A stretch of DNA of 36,544 bases from Pseudomonas entomophila. GTDB lineage: Bacteria > Pseudomonadota > Gammaproteobacteria > Pseudomonadales > Pseudomonadaceae. The position numbers and the translations under genes are program-made. Where the stretch lies: contig NZ_JAAMQI010000030.1 of NCBI RefSeq assembly GCF_013523165.1, forward strand, positions 1 through 36,544, read 5' to 3'. The notes under the pieces are model-generated. The model was given only the letters and a program-made list of their open reading frames with translations, did no database searches and had not been told where the DNA came from. This document shows, piece after piece, positions 1-8,466 of this stretch (its first letter is position 1; each line of letters begins with the position of its first letter).

Positions 1-103
1 AGCATTGGAACCACCTGATCCCTTCCCGAACTCAGCAGTGAAACGATGCATCGCCGATGGTAGTGTGGGGTTTCCCCATGTGAGAGTAGGTCATCGCCAA
101 GAT
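1..103 (+). rRNA. rrf: 5S rRNA, 5'-truncated by the window edge
   Basis: The sequence is almost identical to the complete 5S gene at 208-326 and corresponds to everything except its first 16 or so nucleotides, which lie before the window. It has the Pseudomonas-type 5S core, including CCTGATCCCTTCCCGAACTC. Its 3' end reads TCGCCAAG where the second copy reads TCGTCAAG; this lies in the terminal helix, whose 5' strand cannot be seen. The preceding 16S and 23S genes are presumably just outside. A terminator hairpin follows directly. Confidence 0.95.
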
Positions 104-112
104 TCATTTCGC

Positions 113-146
113 AAAACCCCTATCTGCGCATGCAGGTAGGGGTTTT
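113..146 (+). terminator. Rho-independent terminator after the first 5S
   Basis: The arms AAAACCCCTATCTGC and GCAGGTAGGGGTTTT form a long stem with one T-G wobble and a short loop, ending in TTTT. It sits 10 nt after the 5S gene. The same hairpin recurs after the second 5S gene at 336-369, which suggests that the 5S and terminator were duplicated together. Confidence 0.85.
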
Positions 147-207
147 GTCTTTAGGTAGAGAGACCCTATTTCGCCGAGTTGCCCATTGGCCGCTCAGCAC
201 ACCGGTT

Positions 208-326
208 TTCTTGACGACCATAGAGCATTGGAACCACCTGATCCCTTCCCGAACTCAGCAGTGAAACGATGCATCGCCGATGGTAGTGTGGGGTTTCCCC
301 ATGTGAGAGTAGGTCATCGTCAAGAT
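208..326 (+). rRNA. rrf: 5S rRNA, complete second copy
   Basis: This is a full-length 5S gene of about 119 nt. The 5' segment CTTGACGA pairs with the 3' segment TCGTCAAG to form the terminal helix, which sets the boundaries to within about 2 nt. The interior matches the partial copy at 1-103. It is the second 5S of a tandem pair, separated from the first terminator by about 60 bp in which no promoter is recognisable. Either it is expressed by read-through from the rRNA operon or it has a promoter I do not recognise. Confidence 0.95.
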
Positions 327-335
327 TCATTCCGC

Positions 336-369
336 AAAACCCCTATCTGCGCAGGCAGGTAGGGGTTTT
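336..369 (+). terminator. Rho-independent terminator after the second 5S
   Basis: This is a near copy of the hairpin at 113-146. The stem arms run AAAACCCCTATCTGC to GCAGGTAGGGGTTTT, with A and T tracts on both flanks. Because A-tracts precede and T-tracts follow the stem, it could also terminate the receptor gene that arrives from the opposite strand and ends at 390. Confidence 0.85.
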
Positions 370-389
370 GTCCTTTCAGGCGCCTGTGA

Positions 390-2864
390 TCAGAACTGGT
401 AGCTGGCCGTAGCGCTCACGCTGCGCTCCTCGCCCATGTAGCAGTAGTTCAGGCTCGCGCAGGACGTGATGTAGCTTTCATTGGTCAGGTTGTTGGCATT
501 CAGGCGCAGATCCAACCCTTTTACGCCCAGCTTGCCCATGTCGTAGCCGATCGAGGCATCGAACACGGTGTACGAAGGGACCTTCATGCTGTTCTCGGCA
601 TCGACCCAGCTATAACCCACGTACCGTACGCCACCGCCCAACCTTACGCCATCCAGTGGCCCCTGGCGGACGTTGTAGTCGGCCCAGAGCGAGGCCATCT
701 GCTTGGGTGCCTGGGTAGGCGAATGCCCACGGTTGTCCTGCCCTGGGATGGCCAGGCTCGGCATGGTCTTGCTGTACTCGATGTCGGTGAAGGTGTATCC
801 CCCGATCAGCTTGAGGTTGTCCGTCACCTGAACGTGCGCTTCCAGCTCGAGGCCCTGCGAGCGTACCTGGCCCACGGCTCGGTAGAAGTCTTCGTTCGGC
901 TGCTTGGACGCCAGGTTTTCCTGCTCGATATGGAACACCGACGCCGTGAACAGGTTGTCAGTACCTGGAGGTTGATACTTGAGCCCTGCCTCCCATTGCG
1001 TGCCTTCGGTCGGCGCCAAGGGCCGGCCGTCCTGATCGGACACGGTGTTGGGGTTGAACGACTCCGAGTAGCTTACATACGGCGCCAACCCATTCTCGAA
1101 CACGTACAGCGCCCCGGCACGTCCGCTGAACTTGCTGCGGTCGTCGCTGACACGGGTACTCGTATCCCGGTTCTCCTCCGACACCTTCACCCAATCCTGG
1201 CGTACCCCCAGCGAAAAGCGCCATTGATCCCATTCCACCAGGTCCTGAAGGTAGACACCGGTCTGCTGCAACCGCCGCAGGTAGCGATTGTTGCCCTGGA
1301 TCGTCAGGTTGCCATGGCCGTAGGCCGGCGCGCCGGCATCCAGCGGATCCACTGTGCCATAACGCCAGTCCACGTCGGCCTTGCGCCGTTGATAGTCTGC
1401 CCCCAGCAAGACGGTGTGCTTGGCTGACCCTGTGAACAGCTCGGCCTGCAGCATGTTGTCGACGATGAAGGAGTGCAGACGCTCGTCACCCCCGGTGTAG
1501 GCGCGGTTCAGCACATGGCTCTGCGGGTCCGCCCAGCCTGCCGAGTACACCTGGTCCATCGACACGTCCGAATCCTGGTAGCGGAAGTTCTGCCGCGCCG
1601 TCAGCACGTCGTTGAAGCGGTGCTCGAACTGGTAGCTGAACGACTGCTGGGTCCGCTCGTAATGGTCGATGTCCGGCTCGCCTTCGAAGAAGTGGTCCGA
1701 CAGACGCAGGCCATTGCGTGGATGCAGCATGCCGGCCGCCGGGTTACCGCCGTGGTATCCCCCCTCCGGATCGTGCTGCAGGTACGCCTGCAGCGTCAGG
1801 GAGGTGTCTTCACTGAAGTCGATGCTGACGGCCGGAGCGATCGCATACCGCTCCTCTTCGTTGTGATCGAACTGCGTATCCGAGTGATCTGCCAGGCCTG
1901 TCAGCCGGTAGGCGATGCGTTTGTCCTCATCCAGGGGCCCGCTCAGGTCGAAGCCCATGCCGCGCTGCCCTTGGGTACCTACCGTCGCCTGCACCTGATG
2001 GAACGCGTCGAACACAGGCTTCTTGGTGGTCAACGCCACCAGGCCCCCTGGGGAACTGCGCCCGTACAGCACCGACGACGGCCCCTTGAGCACGTCGATC
2101 CGCTCGAGGAAATACGGGTCGACCTGCATGGTGCTGTAGGTCCCGTTGTCCCCCATGGACTTCAGGCCATCGAGGTAGATGTTGTCCACCGAGCCATCGT
2201 TGAAGCCGCGCATGGCCACGTAGTCGTAGCGATGGGTCGCGCCGTACGGGCTGGTCATCACGCCGGGGGTGTAGCGCATGGCCTGGGCGACGGTCTGCGA
2301 ACCCTGGTCATCCAGCTGCTGCCGCGTGACCACCGACACCGATTGCGAGGTCTCCAGCAGCGCCGTACTGGTCTTGGTCGCGACCTGACTGTGGGTAGCG
2401 TTGTAGCCGTCCATGCTACCGAGCGCATTGCCCAGGCTGAAGCCACGCACATCGGTGTCCGGCAGGGCCAGCACGGCCTCGGAGGGCTGAGCGTGCAAGG
2501 CATAACTGCCGCCACCCTGGGTGACGGCTTCCAGGCCGGTGCCGGCCAGCAGACGGCGTAGCGCCTGATCGACCGCATACGCGCCCTGCAAACCAGGCGA
2601 CTGCAGCGCGTCGACCTGGCGTGGCGTACCGGACAGGGTGATGCCGGCCTGCTGAGCGAACCGATTGAGGACATCGCCCAGGTTGCCGGCTGGAATGTCA
2701 TAGGTCCGGCTGACGTCATACGCACCGGCCGCCTGGCTTGGCACCGGCAGGGCGCTCAAACCGAGGGCGGTTCCGAACACGGCAGCGCGTACGGCGCCGC
2801 CAAGGCGTGAAACAGCGGTCGCCTGCACCGGCAGAAGGCGTGGGGAAGAGGAAACGTTGGGCAT
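390..2864 (-). CDS. TonB-dependent siderophore receptor with N-terminal STN signalling domain
   Basis: This is an outer-membrane gate for a ferric siderophore, powered by TonB-ExbB-ExbD. From the ATG at 2864 it is 824 aa. Residues 1-46 look like a signal peptide ending near SQA-AG. An STN (secretin/TonB short N-terminal) domain follows at about 53-120, then a plug containing YTPGVMTSPYG and IDVLKGPSSVLYGRSSPGG, then a 22-strand barrel ending in the terminal Phe typical of outer-membrane proteins. STN domains signal to a FecR partner, and the fecR- and fecI-like genes lie immediately upstream. I chose ATG 2864 over a TTG at 2933 because the extra residues do not look like a signal sequence. 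The plug resembles ferrioxamine/ferrichrome-type hydroxamate receptors (FoxA/FiuA), but the substrate cannot be fixed from sequence alone. Confidence 0.93.
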   Translation of the reverse strand: MPNVSSSPRLLPVQATAVSRLGGAVRAAVFGTALGLSALPVPSQAAGAYDVSRTYDIPAGNLGDVLNRFAQQAGITLSGTPRQVDALQSPGLQGAYAVDQALRRLLAGTGLEAVTQGGGSYALHAQPSEAVLALPDTDVRGFSLGNALGSMDGYNATHSQVATKTSTALLETSQSVSVVTRQQLDDQGSQTVAQAMRYTPGVMTSPYGATHRYDYVAMRGFNDGSVDNIYLDGLKSMGDNGTYSTMQVDPYFLERIDVLKGPSSVLYGRSSPGGLVALTTKKPVFDAFHQVQATVGTQGQRGMGFDLSGPLDEDKRIAYRLTGLADHSDTQFDHNEEERYAIAPAVSIDFSEDTSLTLQAYLQHDPEGGYHGGNPAAGMLHPRNGLRLSDHFFEGEPDIDHYERTQQSFSYQFEHRFNDVLTARQNFRYQDSDVSMDQVYSAGWADPQSHVLNRAYTGGDERLHSFIVDNMLQAELFTGSAKHTVLLGADYQRRKADVDWRYGTVDPLDAGAPAYGHGNLTIQGNNRYLRRLQQTGVYLQDLVEWDQWRFSLGVRQDWVKVSEENRDTSTRVSDDRSKFSGRAGALYVFENGLAPYVSYSESFNPNTVSDQDGRPLAPTEGTQWEAGLKYQPPGTDNLFTASVFHIEQENLASKQPNEDFYRAVGQVRSQGLELEAHVQVTDNLKLIGGYTFTDIEYSKTMPSLAIPGQDNRGHSPTQAPKQMASLWADYNVRQGPLDGVRLGGGVRYVGYSWVDAENSMKVPSYTVFDASIGYDMGKLGVKGLDLRLNANNLTNESYITSCASLNYCYMGEERSVSATASYQF

Positions 2865-2939
2865 GGAAAGGTCCGTTGATCCAGGAAAAGAACTGCGCTC
2901 TTCAGGGCCGAACGACGTGCGCAAACCCGCCAAACGGCC

Positions 2940-3917
2940 TCAGCCGGCCTGTTCGACCCGCACCCACCAGCGCGTCCGACGCTCCAGTTTCACCGGCAGG
3001 CTCTGGGGCAGGATGGCCAGCAAGCGGTCGGTGTCCTCCAGGCGATAGACCCCCGACAGACGCCAGTCGGCGACGGCCGCGCTGCAGCCCAGGTAACCGC
3101 GTCGGTAGCGGCTGACCTCCGCCAGGAACTCCTGCAGACGCATGCCGCGGGTGACGATCAGCCCCTGCGCCCAGGCGCCTGCTTGCAGTGGCAGCTCATC
3201 GAGGCGATGAATGCCCTGCGCATCGAGGCGATAGGACTGTCCGGCCCTGGCCATCACCGAGGTGCCGTCCGGGTGGTGGCTGTGAAGCGTCGCCTGGCCC
3301 TCCAGCACGCTCACGGACGTCGACTGCGCTTGCTGACGGACCACGACACGACCGTCCAGCCCCTGCACCGACGCCTCGCGCGTACTGATGCGCATGGGCC
3401 GCTGATCCGTGCGATCGGGGCTGCAGCTCAGCATCAGTTGACCGTGCACCAGTGCGAGCGCGCGGTGCCGTGCGTCGAACGCCAGGTTCACCGCGCTGCA
3501 GGTATCAAGCTGGAGCAGCGAGCCATCGGGGAGCGTGAACCGGCGGTGCTCGCCGAGCGCACTGGCATAGTCGGCGCGCCAGTCGTCCAGCGCCTCGAGA
3601 TCCTTGCCCAGCCAGCCGACCGACCCCAGCAGCGCGACGCCCCCGAGCAGCTTCAGCGCCTGACGACGGTGCAACCGCGCACGGGCAGGCTCCAGCACGT
3701 GCAAGGCCATGGGTGCACCTGGCAACGTGCTGAGGTCGACTTCCTGCCCCAGTCCAGTGACCCGCTGCCAGGCCAGTTCGTGGCTCGGATGCGCACTGCG
3801 CCAGCGGGCGCACTGTTCCAGGAGGAGGCGTTCGTGCCGCTGCTCGCGCAGCTTCAGCATCCAGGCGATGGCCTGGCGCACGACGGCGGGGGGCAGAGCT
3901 TGATCATCCACTGACAT
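2940..3917 (-). CDS. FecR-type anti-sigma / sigma regulator
   Basis: This inner-membrane protein would relay the signal from the STN domain of the receptor to the cytoplasmic ECF sigma factor. From ATG 3917 it is 325 aa. An N-terminal cytoplasmic DUF4880-type domain (about 9-55) is followed by one hydrophobic segment (about 88-104, LGGVALLGSVGWLG) preceded by a twin arginine (HRRQALK). The periplasmic FecR domain contains FTLPDGSLLQLDTCSAVNLAF, and a C-terminal STN-like part ends the protein. The start overlaps the end of the sigma gene by 14 nt, which supports translational coupling. The receptor gene begins 75 bp downstream. This order (sigma, regulator, receptor) is the classical cell-surface-signalling arrangement. 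Confidence 0.92.
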   Translation of the reverse strand: MSVDDQALPPAVVRQAIAWMLKLREQRHERLLLEQCARWRSAHPSHELAWQRVTGLGQEVDLSTLPGAPMALHVLEPARARLHRRQALKLLGGVALLGSVGWLGKDLEALDDWRADYASALGEHRRFTLPDGSLLQLDTCSAVNLAFDARHRALALVHGQLMLSCSPDRTDQRPMRISTREASVQGLDGRVVVRQQAQSTSVSVLEGQATLHSHHPDGTSVMARAGQSYRLDAQGIHRLDELPLQAGAWAQGLIVTRGMRLQEFLAEVSRYRRGYLGCSAAVADWRLSGVYRLEDTDRLLAILPQSLPVKLERRTRWWVRVEQAG

Positions 3918-4419
3918 TGGGCGCCTGCTCATAACGCAGCACGTAGCAGTGGTACAGCGCGTCGGCGACATGACGCTCGACCGAGCGCAAGGAAATCCCC
4001 AGACGCGCGGCCGCCTCCTTCTGGCTCAGCCCCTCGCACTGCACCAGCACGAAGGCCTGACGGACCTTGGGCTTGAGTCCGTCGAGCAGGCGGTCGATGC
4101 GCTCGAGCAGCTCCAGCAGCACCTCACGCGTCTCAAGGTCGAGGGCATGGGCTTGCGGCAGCTGTGCCAGCGCTTCCAGATAAGCACGCCGCAGTTCTTC
4201 GCGCCGCCAGTGGTCGATCACCAGGCCGCGTGCCACCGTGCGCAGGAAGGCCCGTGGCGTGGACAACTGAAGTGGCTCCCGACGTTGCAGAAGGCGCACG
4301 AAGGTATCGTGCGCCAGATCGGCCGCATCGGCAGCGTTGTTCAGTTGGCTGCGCAACCAGCCGCGAAGCCAACCATGGTGTTCGCTGTACAGCTGGTGCA
4401 CGAAATCGGAAGAGGGCAT
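3904..4419 (-). CDS. FecI-family ECF sigma factor
   Basis: This extracytoplasmic-function sigma factor is expected to direct RNA polymerase to the promoter of the adjacent receptor gene when the siderophore is sensed. From ATG 4419 it is 171 aa, the usual size for the family. Region 2 is visible around DFVHQLYSEHHGWLRGWL and AADLAHDTFVRLLQ. Region 4, with its helix-turn-helix, is around GLSQKEAAARLGISLRSVER. A longer reading from a TTG at 4440 is possible, but MPSSDF is the typical N-terminus. A Fur-box-like sequence lies 24 nt upstream, which fits induction under iron limitation. Confidence 0.92.
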   Translation of the reverse strand: MPSSDFVHQLYSEHHGWLRGWLRSQLNNAADAADLAHDTFVRLLQRREPLQLSTPRAFLRTVARGLVIDHWRREELRRAYLEALAQLPQAHALDLETREVLLELLERIDRLLDGLKPKVRQAFVLVQCEGLSQKEAAARLGISLRSVERHVADALYHCYVLRYEQAPNVSG

Positions 4420-4442
4420 TGGAGGACGTCGGTCGCGCAATG

Positions 4443-4461
4443 AATGATAATTAGTCTCATT
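4443..4461 (-). promoter_or_regulatory. Probable Fur box ahead of the sigma-factor operon
   Basis: On the minus strand this reads AATGAGACTAATTATCATT, which resembles the 19-bp Fur consensus built of AT-rich NATWAT hexamers. It lies 24-42 nt upstream of the sigma-factor ATG, where iron-bound Fur would block transcription. The similarity was judged by eye. Confidence 0.65.
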
Positions 4462-4503
4462 GTTTGCGTGACCGAGCCAATTTGCAACTGCCCTGCATGC
4501 GGA

Positions 4504-4526
4504 CGCCAGGCTTCGCTCGCCTGGCG
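4504..4526 (-). terminator. Hairpin downstream of the pvf-like operon
   Basis: CGCCAGGC and GCCTGGCG form a perfect 8-bp GC-rich stem around a 7-nt loop, beginning 12 nt after the stop codon of the last pvf-like gene. There is no U-tract on the minus strand, so it may be a 3'-end stabiliser or a weak terminator that separates the operon from the Fur-controlled promoter downstream. Confidence 0.45.
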
Positions 4527-4538
4527 CCGCCTGAAGGG

Positions 4539-5006
4539 TCAGCCCAGCAGTCGACGCACCGTGTTCATCGCCTCGTCGGCAAAGCCCTGCAGGAAGGCCT
4601 GGAAGGCGGGCAATGCCGTTTCATCACCCTCCCAAGGCTCGGCCTGAATGGTCCAGGTCGCTCGGCTACGGTCGCTGCCGAGCGGCTCTACCTGCATGGC
4701 CGCCCAGAGATTGCCGATGTTCAGGCTGGTGTAGATCAGGCTCCAGGTCATGTTCATGGCCTCGTCGTCCCGACTGTTCAACTGTTCGATCACCACGTTA
4801 CCGTCCTTGAACAGCTTCTTGCGCACCGAGCGCACCCCACTGCCAGTCATTTCGATGTGCGCGAGGGCCGGGATGAAGACCGGAAAGCCTGCGAAGTTGC
4901 CGACCATGGCCCAGACGCTGGCGGCCGGCGCGGCGATGTCGACGCTGGACACCACTTCGCAGCCGTGCGGATGGGCGATCAAGGTATCGGGTTTGAGTGC
5001 GTGCAT
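4539..5006 (-). CDS. pvfD: SRPBCC / polyketide-cyclase-like protein, PvfD type
   Basis: This is a 155-aa soluble protein of the START/SRPBCC (polyketide cyclase/dehydrase) fold. The pattern is visible in VVSSVDIAAPAASVWAMVGN at the start, a central beta sheet (VRSVRKKLFKDGNVVIEQL) and a C-terminal helix (FQAFLQGFADEAMNTVRRLLG). These proteins bind hydrophobic ligands in a deep cavity. In the related ham operon, HamE belongs to this family and takes part in valdiazen production. The gene is last of four, 25 bp after the NRPS, with a good ribosome-binding site (AGGAG). The exact chemical step is unknown. The symbol follows P. entomophila usage and is given by architecture, not by alignment. Confidence 0.85.
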   Translation of the reverse strand: MHALKPDTLIAHPHGCEVVSSVDIAAPAASVWAMVGNFAGFPVFIPALAHIEMTGSGVRSVRKKLFKDGNVVIEQLNSRDDEAMNMTWSLIYTSLNIGNLWAAMQVEPLGSDRSRATWTIQAEPWEGDETALPAFQAFLQGFADEAMNTVRRLLG

Positions 5007-5031
5007 GGGTGAAGCTCCTTTGAAGGTGAGG

Positions 5032-8000
5032 TCAGATGAAACCGATGTCGCTCAGGTACTGGCAGCCGCGTTGCAGCAGTGCCGGTGTCTTGGCCGGGTA
5101 GCGCGTGCCCATGCGCTGTACCCCGTTGCGTGCGTTGGGGTGGTCGATCGACGAGATGTCGCCGATGTCTTCGCCGAAGCCGTCCAGGTAGAACCCCAGC
5201 ACGTCGAACAGCGCGTTGTCGCGATCGACCCGGCGCAGTTGCTCTTGCCATTGCGCCGTGCTGACCAGGTCGAAGACGTGTCCATGGGCGCGGAAGCTCG
5301 CCAGGTAATCTTCCCAGCGCAAGGGTTCGGGGTTGTGCAGGTTGAACACGCAGGCCTCGGCGTGATGCCGACTGGCGTGGAAGGCGACGAAGCGGGCGAG
5401 AAAGTCCACCGGCATCAGGTCGAAGTCGATGTGCAGGCGCGGCACCTGGCCTAGCTGCAGCGAACCCTTGAGCATCAGCATCAGCCGGTTGCGCTCTGGC
5501 TGGCTGACCCCCGAGCGGCTGTCGAAGGTGATGTTGCCCGGGCGGAACAGGTTGACCCGGACACCTTCGGCGCGCGCTCGGGCGAGAATCCGTTCGCCGA
5601 CCCACTTGCTCAGGTTGTAACCATTGCGCAGGTACACCGGTGGTGTTGCCACCGCCTCCCGTTCGAGCACGCGCCCGTGCGCGTCCACCGCACTGCAGGC
5701 GGACAGCGTGGAGATGAAGTTGAAGACTTTCTTGCGTGCGCCTTCGCACAGCCGCAGGCACTCGAACAACGGCTCGACGTTGTCCTGGGCCAGCGCTGGA
5801 TAGTCCAACACATGGTTGACCTGGGCCGCGTTGTGCACCAGTGCACCGAAGTGCTCGTCCAGGTAGCGGTAGTCGGCTTCGCTCAACCCCAGGCGAGGCT
5901 GGCGCAGGTCCGCCTCGAAGACCCGCACCCGGGTCATGTCCAGGGTCAGGCGATTGTCTGCCACCGCCTGGGCGAAGCGCACCTGCGCGCTGCGACCTTC
6001 ACCGCGGCGCACCAGGCAGGCCACCTCGGAACTGCCCCAGTCCAGCAGCGCCTCCACCAGGTGCACACCCAGGAAGCTGTTGGCGCCCGTGACGATCACC
6101 CGGTGCACATCGCCCATGCGCTCCAGGGGCTGTACCTCGAGTTCGAGCGGCCGCAGTGCATCCCGTTCGAGACGCTCGGCCAGGCCCTGGACGGCATCGC
6201 CGGTCCCGTCGAGCAGGGCACCCAGGCGCCGCAGGGTCGGCTGCTCGATGAACTGGTTGATCGCCACACCACGGCCGAATCGCTCTCGCACGGCCAGCAA
6301 CAGGCGCGACAGCAGGATCGAGTGACCACCGATCTCGAAGAAGCTGTCGTCCATGGACAGGTCGGTATCGGGCCGCTCGAGCAGCTCGCTCCACAGCTCG
6401 ACCAAGCGCTGCTCGGTCGGCGTCTGCGGGGCCAGACGCGGCCGTGCGACAGGTGTCGGCTGGCTACGCAGCAGCGCCTGACGATCGACCTTGCCATTCG
6501 CGGTGCTGGGCAATGCCTCCAACGGGTAATAGAACGTCGGCACCATGTAGGCCGGTAAATGCCGACGGGCATGGTCGCGCAACGTGTCGTCGGCCTGCGC
6601 ATCGCGCGGTTGGGCGACGAAGGCCAGGATCCGGTGCTGTGCGTCGATCACCACCGCGACCTGGCCATACGCCTGGCTGCGACGCAGGCAGTGCTCGATC
6701 TCCTCGGGCTCGACACGAAAGCCACGAATCTTCACCTGGTGGTCACGCCGCCCGCACAGCACGATGCCGTCGGACGTCCATTGGGCGATGTCACCCGTGC
6801 GGTAGACGTGCACCGTGTCACCTGATGGCAGCGGCAAGTGTCGGAAACGCTCCGCGGTCAAGTCAGGGTTGTTCACATAGCCCAGCCCGACGCCTGCACC
6901 GGCGATGTACAGCTCGCCAGGCACCTGGTCGCCCACCGGTTGCAAGGCTTCGTCGAGGATCAGTACCTGCGTGTTGGCGATCGGCCGGCCCACGTTTCGC
7001 GTGTCGTCTCCGATCCCGAACACACGCATGGTGGCCAGGACCGTGGTCTCGGTCGGCCCATAGATGTTGTGCAATGGGCATTGAGGGGCCAGGCGCGCGA
7101 TGACGTGGGGCTCGCAGACGTCTCCACCTGTCACCAGGTGCTGCAGGCCCAGAGGCGGCTCGCTGGGCAGCACGCTCAGAAGCGCCGGCGGCAGGAACGC
7201 ATGGGTGACCGCCTCATGACGGATCAGCGCACTCAAGGCATGGGGGTCCTGGCGCTGGGGTTCGCTCGGCACGACCAGCTCGGCACCGACGAAGAGGGCG
7301 GGCAGGCTGTCGAGCAGCGAAGCATCGAACCCGATGGTGGAGAACTGCAACGCGCGGCTGTGCGCGTCGAGTGCCACCTGATCGATGTACCAGCTCATGA
7401 AGTGCGTCAGGTTGCGACGGCTGAGCAGTACGCCCTTGGGCTGGCCCGTGGTCCCCGAGGTGTAGATGGCCACGCACGGGCGATCCGGCGCCCAGGACGG
7501 CACCGTACCTGAGGCCGGACGTGCCTCGTCAGGTCGTACTGGCAGTTCACGCACATCCAGCGACGCGATGCCCGTGGGAGGCTGGTCATCGTGCAGCACG
7601 AGACAGGCGCCGGCATCGCGCAGGATATGCTCGCGTCGCGCCAGGGGCGTGGCCGGATCGATCGGCAGGTAGATGGCTCCGCTGTGCAGGATGGCCAGCA
7701 GGCTGGCGTACAGCGCAGGCGATTTGTGCAGGCATACCCCGACCACCGGGACCTGCTCACCGTCGACCGGCCAATGCGGGACCAGGGCCTGGGCCAGGGT
7801 CTGCGTCAGTGCGTGCAGGTGACGGTAGCTCCAGCGCTGACCGTCCAGTGTGAGCGCTGGGCAGTCGGCGAAAGCGAGCAAGCCCGGCACCAGCGTCGAG
7901 AGCCGGTCGTGCGAGGCGGCGTCCAGCCAACCCGCGTGGACCGTCTCGTTGAATGCATGGACGAAAGCCAGGTGCTCGAGCCACGCGAGCGTCCTGGTCT

Positions 8001-8457
8001 TTCCTGGGCTGGAAGCTGCCAGGGCCGCGGCTTCATGCAGGTCGAGCGGGTTGCGGGCATACCTGGCGATCTGCAAGGCTACCAAGGCTTCGACGACCTG
8101 CAGCGTCTCGAGCCGCAGTTGCTGGCCATTGCCAGTGGGCAGGTCAGGTTGGACAAGCCTGCGCGCGATCAAGCGTGTAGGCTCAATTACACCACCCCTG
8201 TAGGAGATATCCACAGCTATATTCAGAGGTGTGTCGCTGACCGTCACGTACACCCCGAGCCGCGGTATGTGCGGCAAGGATGAGGGGTCATCATCGGGTA
8301 CGGGCACGCTACCGTCTTCGACGAGGATGTCACTCGCTGGCGGCACGTGCGTGCAGGTGGTGTACAGGGCTGCTGCATGCCCTTGGTCTTGCAGCAGGTC
8401 GACCAGGCGCTCGAAGGCGCGGCCCTGGCTGACCAGGGCGATATTCAGGCGTTTCAT
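5032..8457 (-). CDS. pvfC: NRPS with adenylation, carrier and thioester-reductase domains, PvfC/HamD type
   Basis: This 1141-aa single-module synthetase activates one amino acid, tethers it and releases it reductively. The adenylation domain spans about 200-670, with A3 YTSGTTGQPKG (332-342), A5 NIYGPTETT (464-472), A7 YRTGD (552-556) and A10 NGKVDR (654-659). A carrier domain at about 680-750 has the phosphopantetheine serine in GGHS (S713). A C-terminal NAD(P)-binding reductase at about 787-1140 has TGANSFLG and the YNLSK motif (Y947, K951). There is no condensation domain. Residues 1-190 form an extra module that is not adenylation-like. The ATG has a strong AGGAGG site that overlaps the preceding stop codon. 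Related enzymes use L-valine (PvfC, HamD) or a leucine-like substrate (mbo). The specificity here was not deduced. Confidence 0.92.
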   Translation of the reverse strand: MKRLNIALVSQGRAFERLVDLLQDQGHAAALYTTCTHVPPASDILVEDGSVPVPDDDPSSLPHIPRLGVYVTVSDTPLNIAVDISYRGGVIEPTRLIARRLVQPDLPTGNGQQLRLETLQVVEALVALQIARYARNPLDLHEAAALAASSPGKTRTLAWLEHLAFVHAFNETVHAGWLDAASHDRLSTLVPGLLAFADCPALTLDGQRWSYRHLHALTQTLAQALVPHWPVDGEQVPVVGVCLHKSPALYASLLAILHSGAIYLPIDPATPLARREHILRDAGACLVLHDDQPPTGIASLDVRELPVRPDEARPASGTVPSWAPDRPCVAIYTSGTTGQPKGVLLSRRNLTHFMSWYIDQVALDAHSRALQFSTIGFDASLLDSLPALFVGAELVVPSEPQRQDPHALSALIRHEAVTHAFLPPALLSVLPSEPPLGLQHLVTGGDVCEPHVIARLAPQCPLHNIYGPTETTVLATMRVFGIGDDTRNVGRPIANTQVLILDEALQPVGDQVPGELYIAGAGVGLGYVNNPDLTAERFRHLPLPSGDTVHVYRTGDIAQWTSDGIVLCGRRDHQVKIRGFRVEPEEIEHCLRRSQAYGQVAVVIDAQHRILAFVAQPRDAQADDTLRDHARRHLPAYMVPTFYYPLEALPSTANGKVDRQALLRSQPTPVARPRLAPQTPTEQRLVELWSELLERPDTDLSMDDSFFEIGGHSILLSRLLLAVRERFGRGVAINQFIEQPTLRRLGALLDGTGDAVQGLAERLERDALRPLELEVQPLERMGDVHRVIVTGANSFLGVHLVEALLDWGSSEVACLVRRGEGRSAQVRFAQAVADNRLTLDMTRVRVFEADLRQPRLGLSEADYRYLDEHFGALVHNAAQVNHVLDYPALAQDNVEPLFECLRLCEGARKKVFNFISTLSACSAVDAHGRVLEREAVATPPVYLRNGYNLSKWVGERILARARAEGVRVNLFRPGNITFDSRSGVSQPERNRLMLMLKGSLQLGQVPRLHIDFDLMPVDFLARFVAFHASRHHAEACVFNLHNPEPLRWEDYLASFRAHGHVFDLVSTAQWQEQLRRVDRDNALFDVLGFYLDGFGEDIGDISSIDHPNARNGVQRMGTRYPAKTPALLQRGCQYLSDIGFI

Positions 8458-8466
8458 GGCAGCCTC

